Notes: generated by a model not told the origin, from the sequence alone. Positions 12,105 through 25,690 are shown, counted from the first letter of the stretch. The stretch: 64,000 nt of DNA from Gerris lacustris (GCA_951217055.1 OX578286.1:8162033-8226032); one strand, 5' to 3'. A program made the numbers and translations.

Positions 12105-13262
12105 ATTGAAGCGAGTGCACTCGAGTTTTATACATTCAACAAAATATGCATCTTGTCTGTCTGTTAGTAACGTTTACGTGTCCGACGATTACTTGAGTAA
12201 AAGTTGACCGATTTAGTTGAAATTTGATATAAATGTTCCTTTTACCAATGCCAAGGACGAGTTTGTTGGACAACGTTATCCGCCCAAGCGTTCACGCGCA
12301 ACGCTCGCGTAAACGTAAGGTTTAAATGTAAAATTGGAATTTTAGAACGGGATAAAATTCTAACTTCATCTATTTAATAAGACAAACAACTAAACAAATT
12401 TTATAAATACTTTTTTAATTTTTTTTATATAATTTTTTTTATAATACATTTTTTTTTTTTTTAGTAAAACCAACAGTGACACCGCTATGATGTGATGAAG
12501 ATCGTTAAAACTATTAAAGTGGACTTAAAAGTTTAAACTAGGCATCGCGAGGCTCTATCATTGAAGCGAGCTTATTTCAATAAAATACTGAATATTGATA
12601 TTTATTAATCATGATGAATGTCTTAGGGAGCTAGCGTAGCCGTGTGGGTTAAACCACATCTGCTCGGCCATCACTGAATCTCGAGTGGAACGAGACGGGG
12701 TTCGATTCCTCGCCGTGACCCTCTGATTTATATGGCTCACTATTGATCACATCATACTCGCTTTGGCGGTACTATGTAAAGAGGTATGATGTGTGAAGTG
12801 GCTGGAACTCTCTACCGCAGGGCGTAAAAAGGGCCTAAGTGATGGCCTAATTGCAAGGTTCGAACAAGTGGTTCGTCCTACCCGTCCTAGTAGAAATTAC
12901 TAGACTACTACTACTACTACTAGTTGAAGCTAAGTGGAAGAGGGTAGTGTGGGGTAGAGTGGTGGTACTTGGTATAAAGCATTACTTCCTAAACAAACCT
13001 ATACGCTACAAGACTATAAGAATCCTGAACAGCCGCAATAGATTATAAACAATTATTATAAATGTATCACTTCACAACTCAAAAACTTCTTCTTGTATCA
13101 AGCTGAAATTTTACATGCCTGTTTCAATTGTACTTTAGACGATGTATATCAAGTTTTACTAAAAACGTTACGTTAGAACGTAAGATATCGGTAAAAAGGT
13201 TGTTTTCTCTATTTTAAACGTTTAGGTCCGCTTTAATAGTTTTAGCGATCTTTATTTATTCA
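12105..13262. repeat. Head-to-head family C copies with a SINE inside
   Basis: A forward family C fragment (12,105-12,541) abuts a reverse family C copy (12,542-13,262). The reverse copy is split at about 12,625-12,927 by a SINE listed separately. Homology is to 13,350-14,095. Confidence 0.7.
12625..12927 (+). mobile_element. tRNA-derived SINE with (CTA)n tail
   Basis: Its head has an A-box-like 'tagccgtgtgggtt' (~12,637) and B box 'ggttcgattcctc' (~12,699), then a unique body and a (CTA)n tail at 12,905-12,923. It interrupts a family C copy, so it is an insertion. A possible 3-bp TAG duplication is too short to be firm. Confidence 0.65.
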
Positions 13263-13349
13263 AAACGGTGTCGTTGTTGGTTTTATTAAATAATGTTATA
13301 AGTACAAGTAGAAAGAGTTGATGGATATTACAGGTGTAAGGAAAATAAT

Positions 13350-14095
13350 TGAAGCGAGTGTAAGCGAGCTTCTTACATTCAACGAAATATGCACCTTGTC
13401 TGTCTGTCTGTCTGTGTGTAACGTTTACGTGTCCAACGATAACTTGAGTAAAAGTTGACCGATTTGGTTGAAATTTGGTATACATCTTCCTTTAACTAAT
13501 ACTCAGGCTAAGTTCATTGGACAGCGTGATCCGTCCAAGAGTTCGCGCGCAATGCTCGCGTAAACGTGAGCTTCAAATTTAAAAATGGAATTTCAGGACG
13601 GGAAAAAATTCTATCATCATCTATTCGATGAGACTTTTAAAAAACATTTTTTAGTAAAACCAACAACGACACTGCTATGAATTAATAAAGATCACTAAAA
13701 CAATTAAAGCGGACCTAAACGTTTAAAATAGAGAAAAAACGTTTTTACCGATATCTTACGTTTTAACGTAACGATTTCAATAAAACTTCATGTACATCGC
13801 CTAAAGTACAATTGAAACAAGTATGTAAAATTTCAACTTGATACTAGCAGTAGTATTTGAGTAATGAAGTGATACATTTATAATAATTGTTTAAAAGCTA
13901 TTACGGGTGGTTAAGATTCTTTAGGTTTGTTTAGGAAGTAAAGCTTTGTACCGAGAACCCCCACTCTACTCCACACTGCCCTCTTCCACTTATCTTCAAC
14001 TATGACATTCATCATGATTAACAAATTTTAATATTCAGCATTTTATTGCAATACGCTTGCTTCAATGATAGAGCCACGCGATGCCTAGTTATCTT
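13350..14095 (+). repeat. Family C repeat, reference copy
   Basis: Complete copy: starts 'gaagcgagtgtaagcgagct', then a TGTC tetranucleotide run, then the core 'ccgatttggttgaaatttgg', and ends 'gatagagccacgcgatgcc'. Both ends carry short 'aagcgagct/gcttgcttc' type inverted sequence. Non-coding. Confidence 0.75.
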
Positions 14096-14982
14096 AAATA
14101 AGAGACATCATTATTTCTTGTTGAAACGTTTCGACTCAATTCAGAGTCATTCTCAGTCAATATGTATTTTATATAGTAGTCAAATTAAGTTGGTGTGTGT
14201 TAACATCTAGCCTCCTTTAAGAGGGCCTCAACGATTAGAAGTAGAAGTTAAAATATCATTAATTAAAATATTATATTAATTTTAATAAAACCAATTTAAA
14301 AAAAAAATTAAAAATAAATAAAAAATAAAAAATGTTAATAAAACACCACCCATCAACCAACAATTCTATTCTTCTAAAACATATTTATCTCAGCTATAAC
14401 AATAATTAAATAATTTCAAGATAAAAAGAACTTTTTATATACTACGTTTTTAAATTTTCTGTTGAATCGTATGTAATGTTGATAATATAATTGTTAATGT
14501 TATATAATATATAATGTTAGTGAAAAAAAAAATAGTTCCGAATTTATTTACTTCACATAAATGACAACCATCTAGAGAGCTGATCTTAAACCTATAAAAG
14601 GACAAATCTTTGTACAATGGATCTCCCCAACACCAAATCTAAGCGGGCCATCGATATATTTGAAATAATATAATCGATAAATAATATAATCGATATTTCC
14701 TGTTTTGCTGTCATTCAATGTTTATCTATCACAAATTTGAGACACGTCAAAATGAAGATTGCGTAAATATTGGATATGGCAAAACAAATATAATAACTTG
14801 CGGATTTTTTCCGAACTAACTTTCCACACAGCAAAATTTAATGAAAACTAATTAAATTCTGCTGAAAGATGGCTAAAAGTATTAAAATAATGCATTGTCA
14901 TCGTGTTCTGAGCTATGCTAAAAGTTTCAAATGTCTAGCTATTCGGGAAGTTAGTTAGAAATCGATTGCCAGATTTGTACCG
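14096..14982. other. Intergenic, nothing recognised
   Basis: AT-rich sequence without supported coding regions or repeats; a short (tataatcgat)-like duplication lies near 14,665-14,695. Confidence 0.4.
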
Positions 14983-14984
14983 GA

Positions 14985-15031
14985 CAAACAAACAAACAAA
15001 CAAACAAACAAACAAACAAACAAACAAACAA
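14985..15031. repeat. (CAAA)n microsatellite
   Basis: About eleven tetranucleotide units. Confidence 0.95.
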
Positions 15032-15164
15032 GAATGCAAGCTAATAAAACCGTAGTAAAAAATTAAATAATTTAAAACAGATTTTAACAAATAGTAACTA
15101 CTTGACAACATTGAACATTTTTCCACAATATTTAACATTTTTGAAAAAAATGTTATTTAAAAAA

Positions 15165-15465
15165 AAAAAATGTTCGTCTCATCGAATAGGTTGAATATGA
15201 TGATAGAATTTTTCCCCGTCGTAAAATTCCAATTTTAAATTTGAAGCTCACGTTTACGCGAGCATTGCGCGTGTACTCTTGGACGGATCACGCTGTCCAA
15301 CGAACTTAGCCTGAGTATCAGTAAAAGGAACATTTATACCAAATTTCAACTAAATCGGTCAACATTAACTCAAGTTATCGTCGGACACGTGAACAGACAC
15401 ACAGACAAGATGCATATTTCGTTGAATATAAGAAGCTCGCTTACGCTCGCTTCAACTAACCTATT
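15165..15465 (-). repeat. Family C fragment
   Basis: Reverse-orientation match to 13,350-13,640, ending at the 'agcgagcttctta' type terminus. Confidence 0.7.
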
Positions 15466-16060
15466 AGCTTTAGAGTTATTAAGTCTTGTTAATCAATTTA
15501 CTTCATTTACCTCACATTACCAATTAATTACCTCACATGTGCGTCTATAATTACTTATTCCTCATTAATTTTGTTTTGATTAATGATAAGGGGGATTTCC
15601 TCATTTCCCCTTTTGCTGGGTTTTCCCTAGATGAGGGAGAGCCCTTTTTCCCATTAATTTTCTTTTTCCTCTAACTTCCCTCGTACTTTTTTTCCCCATT
15701 TACCCCAATCCTGCAACTGACTGAGTTTCGGCGAATAATCGTAATAGTTATAATGAGTTCCGGCTGTATTTTACTTTTATTTAGCCTGGAACAAAGACAA
15801 CTTTTACAATTTTGTAAACAAAAGTTTTAAATGAAGTTAGTAAGAGAAAACATACTACAAACATATATAACTAAATAAAAGTTAATTGATTAGAGCTAAG
15901 TAGAATTTACAATTTTATTTAAATACATTATAATGTACAATTCATTACTCTATGCATTCTTAAACAGGGATTATCATCCCTAGAGTCTAAGAAGAAAAAT
16001 AATAATTAGTCTTACTAGTTATTTCGTCAGTCATTTATATTCAACTAGTAGTTCTGCGAC
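15466..16060. other. Intergenic, nothing recognised
   Basis: AT- and pyrimidine-rich. No gene or repeat boundary recognised. Confidence 0.4.
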
Positions 16061-16079
16061 AAGTAGACCTCGCGAAAAT

Positions 16080-16570
16080 TATTTAAAAAATTAAATGCGG
16101 ACAGAGGGTCCATTTAAATACGAATTTAAAGGTATAAGTCGATTTCCAGAGAAAAATCTAGTTACTGTGAAAATAATTTTAAACGCGGACAGTGAGAGGT
16201 GGGGTTCGATTCCCCACTGGGGCGAAGTTATTTTTATGGTATTTGTAAAAATTTAATTCGAAAATAAACCATAAAAAATCGATTTCAAACCCGAGGCGAA
16301 ATCGAGAAATTAATTTAAAATATAAATTTGGGGGCACACCCCCTCAAAAACTCTGAAAAAACATTATTTCTCGAAAACTATTCAGACGATTTTTAATTAT
16401 TTTTTTTTAAAAAATGTAGTCCATTTAAATACGAATCTAACGGTATAAGTAGTTTTCCCGGGAAAAATCTAGCTTCTGAGAAAATAATTTTAAACGCGGA
16501 CAGTGAGAGGCCGGGTTCAATTCCCTGTAGGGAAGGTTATTTGTATGGTAATTCTAAACATTTTTTAAAC
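16080..16570 (+). repeat. Two partial family A copies
   Basis: Two successive copies of the 3' half of family A (16,080-16,260 and 16,290-16,560). Each contains a tRNA B-box-like segment ('ggggttcgattcccc', 'gggttcaattccc') after 'aaacgcggacagtgagagg'. Confidence 0.65.
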
Positions 16571-17233
16571 AAATAAACCATATACATCGATATTAATGTC
16601 TTAAAGGAACATCTATTCCAAATTTCAAGAAAAAATAATAACATTTTTTTTTTAAAAAAGTCTAAATAACATTTTTTTTAAAATGAATAACAATTGTTTT
16701 TATAAAAAAACAACTATATATATTTATTTTCCCAACTTGAAGTAACATTCATGCCAAATTTAAAGATAAACAAAAAATAAATAAGATTTTTTTTGTTTCA
16801 TTTTTTTTTTTAAATTTAAAAATGAAAATCATTAAATATAAAACTCATGCTTTGTTTTTTATGACTTCAAAGAACATCTATGCCAAATTTGAAGAAAGTC
16901 GAATAAAGTAGTTTGGCCGTAAGCGTGTAACAAACATTTTCAAGCGAAATGCAAAACAGTCTAGTACCTGGGGAAGACTGGGGAACAAAAAAGTTAAAAC
17001 ATAGACCTCGCTTCGCTCGGTCAACAAAATAGAGGGGAGTAAGAATCAAAATAAGGTGTACGGAATGTTCTTCTTTAGACTGTTACTCCCCTTATAAAAA
17101 CACAAGTGTGATATTCCTTTGATCCCTACTACATTGGACTAAACGTCCCTTGGTCTTGATAGTTATTTAGTCAAAGTCATTATTACTCTAAGAACAAACA
17201 CTGAGAAGTAACAATATAAATAACTACCACATT
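16571..17233. other. AT-rich intergenic
   Basis: No gene. 'gttactccccttataaaaac' at about 17,084 recurs inverted at about 63,210, an unclassified repeat. Confidence 0.4.
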
Positions 17234-17847
17234 TTAACCTTCGGGCGGGTGCGTAATATTGGTTAGCAGCAACGAGCGCGCGGCGGTATTTACACCGCTT
17301 TTGTTTCCTTCCCTATTTGAAGCTTTTAGGTCCTTGTTTTTGTGGAATTTAGTTTTGTTAATAGGTAGTAATAATAAAACATTCATTTCGAATTAAAAAA
17401 GTTTCATTGAACACATTTTTTATAAAAAAAAAATTACACTTATTCACATAACCAAACATTTTTTCAGAATTGACGTAAAAAAATAAAAATGCAGCCTTAA
17501 CACTTTCTCTGCTATCCTGTACTGTATTTAATATGTATATGTAATTAGAAAACTTAACTCTTTTAAAATGATCAAATTATTTTGCATAAGAATAAAGTAA
17601 ACAAAAAAAAAAAAATCTCTAATTTTTACACCGTACTGACGTTTGTAGTAGAGCTTGTCGATGTTCAAACTAAAGTGAGGGCGACCCGCTCACGTTCCGG
17701 GTATACCGATGGTTTTATTAAACCTAGGAAATAGTAATTGGAGAATACCTAAAAGAGCTGATAAGCTGGAACACTGTAAAATCACAGGGGGCGTGTTTTT
17801 CCGAAATGGCGGTGTAAATGCCGCCCGCGCGCCCGCCCGAAGGTTAA
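17234..17847. mobile_element. piggyBac-type MITE
   Basis: 606 bp between TTAA at 17,234-17,237 and 17,844-17,847. Ends CCTTCGGGCGGG and, inverted, CCCGCCCGAAGG. It shares its whole interior with the larger copy at 9320-11,258 and lacks that copy's 1.33-kb insertion, so it works as the empty-site reference. No transposase frame. Confidence 0.82.
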
Positions 17848-18136
17848 TTAAATAGATCACATTGAGTAACATTGGTGGCACCACCAAGTCAGCAATAGAA
17901 ATTATATTTGAGCTCTTTCAGCTCTTACGTCACCAAGACTGGTGGCGCCCATCTGCTGTGGTGGCCCAGTGTGAAAAGAGGCTTAGATATTTGAAAGACA
18001 GGTAGATGATTAAGATTAAAAATGTATGAAATTCATTAGTTCAAAATAAAGATCAACAGTGGATTTCTTAGAAGAATCGAATCGAGAAAAGTCAATTACT
18101 CAGAACTTCTTTGGCGCAAAAGCATTTATTTTTGTA

Positions 18137-18300
18137 CAATACCCCCTCCCCTACCCCTCCTCACCCTCTCCCATCCACTCCTCTCTCATCTCCCTCCTCC
18201 CTACTTTCCCCCTACTATCCCCCTCCCCACCCCTCCTCTACCCCCTCCCCACCCCTCCTCTACCCCCTCCCCACCCCTCCTCACCCCCTCCCTCTGATCC
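18137..18300 (+). repeat. C-rich pyrimidine minisatellite
   Basis: Strand-asymmetric C/T/A tract. Its right part has about three 22-bp units of the type 'ccctccccacccctcctcta'. Two Pro/Ser-rich open frames across it are composition artefacts. Confidence 0.85.
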
Positions 18301-18549
18301 TTTCTAAGTCCTAAATGAAATAAACGATAAGGAAAACTTGGTTGTGAGTTATTGTCACTTGGAATATAAAAAGCTTTCTATTTTATTTATTTATTTTATT
18401 TTTATTTTATTTCATAGTAAAGAACGATGAAGACAAAGTCAACAATAATAAATCAAAGATTTTGTTTTAGAGGGTATAAGAGTTTAAAGGAATACCCAGA
18501 CAACAAAATCTTCTCTAATACAGGGTGTTTCAGGTTCAATAAAAAAAAT

Positions 18550-19112
18550 AGACTGCCAATTGGTGTGGCACATAGCTTCCTCGCATCCAATCCATGTACT
18601 GTATTGGTTTTATGCTTTTTTTACAAGCCATTATTGTCTAATTTGTTTAATTGTTTCCCCGTTTTTCAATCTGTCAAAATTGTTTTAATTTTTTACACAA
18701 ATTAAAGTATCAATTAAGCGAAAGTTAAAGAGCGCAGACGGTTCAAATTAATCTTGGGATATCTGCGGGTAACTTTCGATAAACTGTAAAAGTTTCATAC
18801 AAATCAGATAAGTACTTTTGAAGCTATAGGTGTAAATAAATGTATGTTTGTGTGCATGTGGAAGAGAAACAAATGAGCGTAGAAGGTTGAAACTTATATG
18901 GGACCAACAATGGGCTGATTATGACCTACCATCAAAATTTCATTAAAATTAGACGTGTAGTTTTTAAGATATGTTGGTTCGCAAAAATCGAATGCAGACC
19001 GACAGACACGAAACCAAAAATGTTCCCTGATGTCTGAAACGGATTCCTGTCTTGGAATTTTTGAAATCGGAGACCTAAAATATTTACGTTCTTCGAAACG
19101 ATCACGTAGCTA
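18550..19112 (-). repeat. Family B repeat, reference copy
   Basis: About 560 bp from 'gactgccaattggtgtggca' to 'gatcacgtagct', colinear with 2660-3230. Non-coding. Confidence 0.8.
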
Positions 19113-19203
19113 ATTTAAAAACATTTAAAAAACATTTAACAAAATTTAAATAGGTATTCGGGGCCACCAAATTGGGAAATGTATATGCTTGGGCAGATTT
19201 CAT

Positions 19204-19412
19204 ACTCCAGGAGATAAAGTGCAAAAAGTGTCTGACTAACAATAATCTAGAATTTTGTGTACAAGTTAATCTTTTAGTGTCTTTTAAGAATATGTGGTCA
19301 GCTAAGTTCGTCTGCGGGACATAGCTTGGCAATAGGCATATGAAAAAACAAAATGATGGAGAGCTAACATGTCCCGCACAACACCTATTTGCACGCTATC
19401 TCCTGGACTATC
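19204..19412. mobile_element. Deleted foldback element, family D
   Basis: Starts 'ctccaggagataaagtgcaa' and ends 'ttgcacgctatctcctgga'. These are inverted ends matching the arms of the 1433-2010 element; most of the right arm is missing. Confidence 0.7.
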
Positions 19413-20417
19413 AACTTTTGTACAGTAGTGCTAGAAAATGAGTCGTTTTAGCCTTTATTATTGGCTATTGTTTTAATGGTATTAACTTTGTTGAATTAAC
19501 CAGTTTTGATTTAAGTAGAGAGAAAATTATTGTTATTTCTTAAAGAGGTATGTTTATCTCTCTTTTAACAATATAATTTAAAATTCATTGATCCTTACTT
19601 AGTCTACACTTTACTGTATAAATAAAATTAATTTAAATAAAACAATTCAATGTTTGACTAAGTGCTCTTTTATTTAAATAAAATTACATCTGTTTTAATT
19701 TTAATTTTGTTTTCCTTAAGAGACATTTAAATTTATTTTTTGTTAAGTGAATTTTAAAGTATTTACAATTCTTGTCCACCTTCATTTTAATGTAAGTTTA
19801 ATCAAATCTCCTTTTTACCCTCCTTCTTACAACGGATAAAACGGAAGAAGACAAAAAAAAATACCCCATTTTATATTCTCAAAATCTTCAATTTACAATT
19901 CCTATTCCCTTTTCCCTGTCCCTTTTTTTCTTTTTGAAAGGTGAACAAAAGAACGAGATAATAAAAAATCTACTTTGAATTGTAAAGAATAGAGAAGTTA
20001 AAGATTAAGAAAAAATAGATTTTTTTTTTTTTTTTAAACAATTTGACAATTGTATTTGTCGAACTTGACAATTGATAAAACAGCGTGAACTTGTCACGCT
20101 GAAATACTCGAGCAAGAAAAGTTGCGACACTTACTGCGCAATCATCTTGTCTATACGTTTACCTTAAGACCATATCTGGCGCTGAGTTATTGCTGGCAAC
20201 CAGAGAAGTATTGCTTCTTCTCTCAGAATAAAATATCACGAGTGTTTACACGGTATCTTCAAGAGTGTTGTTGTTTTGGTGTCATGTAGAGTTAGTTTTT
20301 AAAAATTCACACTGAAATTCCCTAATACGGTTTTGTTATTATTTTGATTAATTGCCATGAAGAGCTGTCATTCATAATCTATCAAATATTATCACCAGAC
20401 TGTACTTTTGTGAACCT
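19413..20417. other. Intergenic, nothing recognised
   Basis: AT-rich with no supported gene. A hairpin 'gcgtgaacttgtcacgc' lies at about 20,083. Confidence 0.4.
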
Positions 20418-20420
20418 TTA

Positions 20421-20579
20421 AGCCGTGTCCAGACTACCAAACCGAACAGGGAAACGAGCCGAGCATTTGTCTCTGCGCATGCTCAAAGTGAGAAGCGCAG
20501 GCGCACTTTAGACTGGGCATGCGCAGAGATCTGAGCTTGGCTCGTTTCCTCTGTTCAGTTCGGCAGTCTGGACACGGCT
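20421..20579. mobile_element. PIF/Harbinger-type foldback MITE
   Basis: 159 bp bounded by AGCCGTGTCCAGACT and its inverse, with imperfect pairing continuing inward through the 'tgcgcatgc' motifs. Flanked by TTA at 20,418-20,420 and 20,580-20,582. A 3-bp TTA duplication with long TIRs is typical of Harbinger MITEs. Confidence 0.7.
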
Positions 20580-22140
20580 TTAGTGTCGGTAAATATTTGG
20601 ATACTAAACCCTTCTCTCGGAGAGGAACAAAATGACTGTTTACACTTCAGGAGGGCCCTGTTTTAGACATAAGTTGCAGAATATGTTTGAAGTTTCAGAG
20701 ATTGGTCTGATCTGTGTTTACACGAACCTTGGCAAACTCTCGAAATTTTATTATTTGTGTATTTCACCCTTTTAAAGTGTTAGAGAAATGGTAACGTATT
20801 CATACCATGAAAGCGAGGTTTTAAACTGGTAGAAAAACCTCTAAAATGGCTTTAAACAATGATAGTTTTCATTCAGTGATTCAATTTATAAAAGACCAGA
20901 CATGCACCATGACTTAATGAGCGAATATTCAAAGAAATCTGCGTATTATTGGCTTATGATAATAAAGGAAAATTTTGGTTTAGAATTAGGATGGGTGAAA
21001 AAAAAAATTGTATGGTACACATGGGTACGGGGTACAAAAGTCAAAATAGTATTTACCCTTCAAAATTTACATCGTCGGAAAGCTCCTTTAAGAGTACAGT
21101 AATTGTTGTTATGTACACTTTTATCATATTTTCATATAAAAGGGGGGTAAGATGGAAAAAAAACACATCTTTATGCTATTTTTAACCCCAAATTGTCAAA
21201 ATTTGACCACTAAATGAACTCAAAAAATTCTGACCAACGAACTCTTCCTTTCTTTTGATATTATTGACATTTTAAATTTTTTTTTAAATTTTTAAGTGCA
21301 TCCTAAGGGGAGATATCGTCTGGAGTGACACACATATATATACATACATTCATAAAAAAGTGTTAAATTTTAGGAATCAATTCAGAATGGTCTAAAACGG
21401 AATTCCATGGAACATTTTTTCAAAAATTCGCATTACAAAAATTTTGAAGCCATTGCAATAGCTTAATTTTCTTCGAAAATTCGCTAAAAGTAATTATACC
21501 TTTAACTTACTGCATGACAAAGCTAGGTGTTACTTAAAGAGTATTTTATTTCAAATCTTAGTTAACTCTGGTTAAAATAAGCTGAGAACAACCAATCAAT
21601 TTGGGTATTATGAGCCAAAAAAATGACTCTTAAAGTATTAAATATATAATAGCCGTTTAACAATATTGTAACAGGTAAGCAAAATATAAAATATTTTAGC
21701 AACACAGTGAAGATTTAAAGCTAGGAAAGCCTGGAACTTAAGTCAAGTGTTGCATTCACTACCAGGAATCTATCAGACTAAGCGCTAGCAATAAGACATA
21801 AGAGGAATCCAATTTTACCTCAGGAGGTGCACTCTACATAGAGCAATATCACACACACATAATTTTACAATAAATAATACCAAATTATATGCCCAGTTCT
21901 CTTTTATCATAATTACAAATCCCCGTTACAATATTACCAGATATTACCAGCACCTTTGCAACCATGAAATGTACGAGTCAGGTGTGTACCACAATCAAGT
22001 CACACCTGATCAAGGTGTAACATTTATTTTATTAATAACATATCTTTATTGATATCGTCATGAATACTTTTAGTCACAACAAATCAGGGTGATGTTCAAT
22101 AAAAGATCATTAGTGATATCGTCCAAAGTAATTTTAAAGT
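20580..22140. other. Intergenic, nothing recognised
   Basis: Two short overlapping open frames near 20,900-21,185 have no recognisable domain. No gene supported. Confidence 0.4.
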
Positions 22141-22149
22141 TCAAATGTT

Positions 22150-22860
22150 CAATATACAGGGTGTTTCACGATAAATTTTACAAACTTCGGGAGGTGATTC
22201 TACACCCCAAAAGCAACAAAAAATTTCCTCTTGACCCCTGTCCGATTCTCAAGTATAAGGGAGTTATTTCGGTTTTTCTGATTGTTCTGTAAAACACGAG
22301 TTTTCTTCATAAAAATGATCATATCTCCCAAACTGTTGGTCCTAAAGCAAATTTGAAACAACCATTAAAAAGCTCATTAAACTTCCAATAAGAATGCAAA
22401 CCTTAAAAGTTTCTAAATACATTTCTAATAATTTCAATACAATCGAAATTGGAAAAAAATTAAGTTTCTAAAATTCGGAAAATGTTATTTGTGTTTGAAG
22501 CAAAAACAATTCTTCAGCCATAGCCTGTCAAATTTCACCAAAACTTCCCCTTTTAATAAGCTTTCCAATGATATACTCCATTTTGGGATTCAATTGAAAA
22601 TTGATAGAGAAATTCAAGTTAGAACGCGAAAAAACGTGCGGTAGAGGCAGAACGGGGAAGCTATAGAGGAGGGTTACAAACCAGCAATCCACACGCAATT
22701 CCCGCGATAACTTTCCAACGGTTTGAACGTGAGATTCCAAATTTGACACTAAAACACGCCCAAAACACCACCGAATTTGTTGGCCAGGAAAATTGGTTTC
22801 GTGGAAGTGGTAGAAATTTAAACTTGAAACGTTGAAAAAATGAAAAAAAAAATATATATA
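22150..22860 (+). repeat. Repeat family H, left inverted arm
   Basis: Begins 'acagggtgtttcacgataaa'. 22,370-22,860 is repeated in reverse complement at 25,800-26,320, for example 'ccgttggaaagttatcgcgg' there. Non-coding. Confidence 0.65.
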
Positions 22861-22892
22861 GTGGTTTTCAAATAATAATGGTTTTATTTATT

Positions 22893-23370
22893 GCTTCCGA
22901 GCTTACCGAAGGTAACGGAAGCTATGTGATCGTTCTGAAGGACGAAAAAATTTTAGGTCTCCGATTTCAAAAATTCCAAGACAGAAATCCGTTTCAGATA
23001 TCAGGGAACATTTTTGGTTCCGTGTCTGTCTGTCGGTCTGTCGGTCTGTCGGTCTGTCGGTCTGTCGGTCTGTCGGTCTGTCGGTCTGTCGGTCTGTCGT
23101 TCAATTTTTGCGAACCACCATATCTTAAAAACTACACGTCCAATTTTAATGAAATTTGGATGGTAGGTCATAATTAGCCCATTGTTGGTCCCATATAAGT
23201 TTCAACCTTCTGCGCTTATTTGTTTGTCATCCACATGCTCACAAACATACATTTATTTACAGCCATATCTTTAAGAGTAATCATCTGATTTTTATGAAAT
23301 TTTTATGGTTTGTTAAAAGTAGCCTGCAGATAACACCTGCCTAATTTCAACCTTACGCACTTTAAATCGT
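22893..23370 (+). repeat. Family B repeat with (TGTCGGTC)n
   Basis: Starts with the nested palindrome GCTTCCGAGCTTACCGAAGG and continues through the B core. A TGTC/GGTC octamer array lies at about 23,024-23,098. A 99-codon frame here is repeat-derived, not a gene. Confidence 0.78.
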
Positions 23371-24544
23371 GCTAAATTAATATGTCTTCTATTATAAAGC
23401 CGCATGGCTAACTGACTCACTGACTGACATTAATGTTTACCCACTTCCAGAAGAGCTAGAGACTTTAGGTTTGCGCCATTCGACGCGCAATGTCCATATT
23501 GTGAACCAAAATAAGTATAAAAAGTTTACTTTTCCCACTCCTTCCCCCCCTAAAAAAATAAAAATGGCCGACTTGATTTTTTAGCTGTTTTGGGGCTTAT
23601 TGCAGCTAAACGGTAAGTCGTATTAGAAAATAGATAGCACAAGTGGTGACTGATTTTAAAAGATCTACAACTTTAGTCCTATGAGTTTTTGTCGTATCAT
23701 CATCGGTTGTACCCTAGATGGTGATAATTTTGTTATTTTTTTCCATTTTTGTCTTTGAATGGCCATAGTTTCTATAATAGTTGGCCGATTTTATTTCTGA
23801 TTGCGGCGATTGAACCTCACACTAATGCTCTTTAAATTGAGTATATTTTATTTCATTAGTTCATCTTACTTGCTGAGAACATGAGAGTAAACTTTTTCCC
23901 GTGCGCCGTGTCACGTGACCACTTCTTTTTGTTTTTAATATTGTGTCCTATATCATTTTAAAGGCCTTGATATGTACATTAAAGCTATTTTATTTGTTGA
24001 TTTTTTAAAAATTTTGTACATATACTTTTGTACCGATTTATAATTTTGTTGTAGGTTAAAGGGTTTAAATACTTTTTTGATATTAGGTTTTTTATTTATA
24101 TGTATTTATTAGTTAAATGAATGCCCTTTTGTATTGTTTGTTTTTTAAAAATATAACTTTGGTACCTCAGAGTACAGGGGTACAAATGTTAAAGTTAATC
24201 TTTTATAATATGATGTATATCGTTGAAAAGCTCTTGCATAGTAGATTAATTTTTGTTATATTCTATTTTGTGTTTTTTTAGTTTTGAGGGGGGTAAAATA
24301 AAAAAAAAAAACGTTTATACAGGGGTTTCTACGATTTGGTTGCTGTTTTATATTTGTTTATTAAATTAATTATATGTGCGCTAACTTTTGGTGCTTGTTG
24401 GAGGCTTTGTTACTCCAACAAATGTTTAAATATCTTCAACTTTATTAAATATTTACTGGAACAGTGCCGCGCCGATTATGCGACTATGATTATTCCAACT
24501 TTTTGATTATGTTTATCGAGGTATTTTTCTAAATTTGGTCTTTT

Positions 24545-25190
24545 CTTTGCGAGGAAGCTATGTGCCACATTAATTGGCAGAGTATTTTTTTATTTTGTCA
24601 CGTTGTTTGGGTTTATTCATTCTGGATCGGTGTTATTAATGGTGTTATAATGGTGGTGTTTAAATTTGAACCACTTCCACTAATCCAATTTCTCTGGCCA
24701 ACGAAGTCGGTGGTGTTTCGGTATCGAATTTGGAATCTTAATTAGACCATTTTTGGGACTTATCCGCGGACTCTAGGAGGGAATAACTGTTTACGTTTAC
24801 TTCAGAGTGAACTGCATGAGGACTTACCATTACAAGAAAGACAGCAATTGTTTATTTTTATCATGATAGGGCACGGGCACCACTTACTTTAGTACACACT
24901 GCTAGTAGAGTGTAGCCACACTACTTTTAGTAGAGCGAATTGGAGAAAAATCATTCGCCGTCTTTTTTGTAATGGTAGGTAAGTCCTCAAGGAGTCCAAT
25001 TTGACACAAAAACACGCCCGAAACACCACCGACTTCGTTGGCCAGAGAAATGGATTAGTGGAAGTTGTTCAAATTTAAACACCACCATTATAACACCATT
25101 AATAACACCGATCCAGAATGAATAAACCCTAACAACGTGACAAAATAAAAAAAAATAAATAAAAAAAGCCATTGTTATTTGAAAACCACT
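24545..25190. repeat. Imperfect foldback inside family H region
   Basis: 24,590-24,745 and 25,000-25,145 are inverted copies ('tcattctggatcggtgttat' and its complement). The ~250-bp spacer is also weakly symmetrical ('acttacc...ggtaagt'). Confidence 0.65.
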
Positions 25191-25214
25191 ATTTTTATTT
25201 TTTTTTATTTATTT

Positions 25215-25690
25215 TGCTTCCGAGCTTACCGAAGGTAACGGAAGCATTGTGTTCACTTTTGAGAACGAAAAACTTTTATGCCTCCGATTTCAAAAATTCC
25301 AAGACAGAAATCCGTTTCAGACATCAGGGAACATTTTTGGTCTCGTGTCTGTCTGTCTGTCTGTCTGTCTGTCGGTCTGTGTGTCCGCGAATTATGAAAC
25401 GTGCGACGATAACTTGAGTAAATGTCGACCGATTTTAATGAAATTTGGTAGACATGTTCATTTTACCAATGCTCAGGACGAGTTCGTTGGACAACGTTAT
25501 CCGTCCAAGCGTTCACGAGTAACGCTCACGTAAACTTGAACTTTATATTTAAAATTGGAATTTTTGGTCGGGGAAAAAATCTAACTTTATCTATTCAATG
25601 AGACTAACATTTTTTTCAAATACAATTTTTTAGTAAAACCAACAGCGACACCGCTATGAAGTGTTAAAGATCGCTAAAACTATTAATAGT
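25215..25690 (+). repeat. Chimeric family B/C repeat
   Basis: Starts with the family B hairpin end (GCTTCCGAGCTTACCGAAGG), passes a TGTC run, and continues into family C sequence from 'acgataacttgagtaaatgt' to 'accaacagcgacaccgctat'. The same B/C junction recurs at 61,940-62,930, so it is a family, not a chance fusion. Confidence 0.7.

Noticed and set aside
18059..18314. Pro/Ser-rich frames
   Set aside because: Translation of a C-rich minisatellite in two overlapping frames.
22878..23177. 99-codon frame beginning MVLFIASELTEGNG
   Set aside because: Repeat family B plus its TGTCGGTC microsatellite. The same peptide pieces appear wherever B is present.
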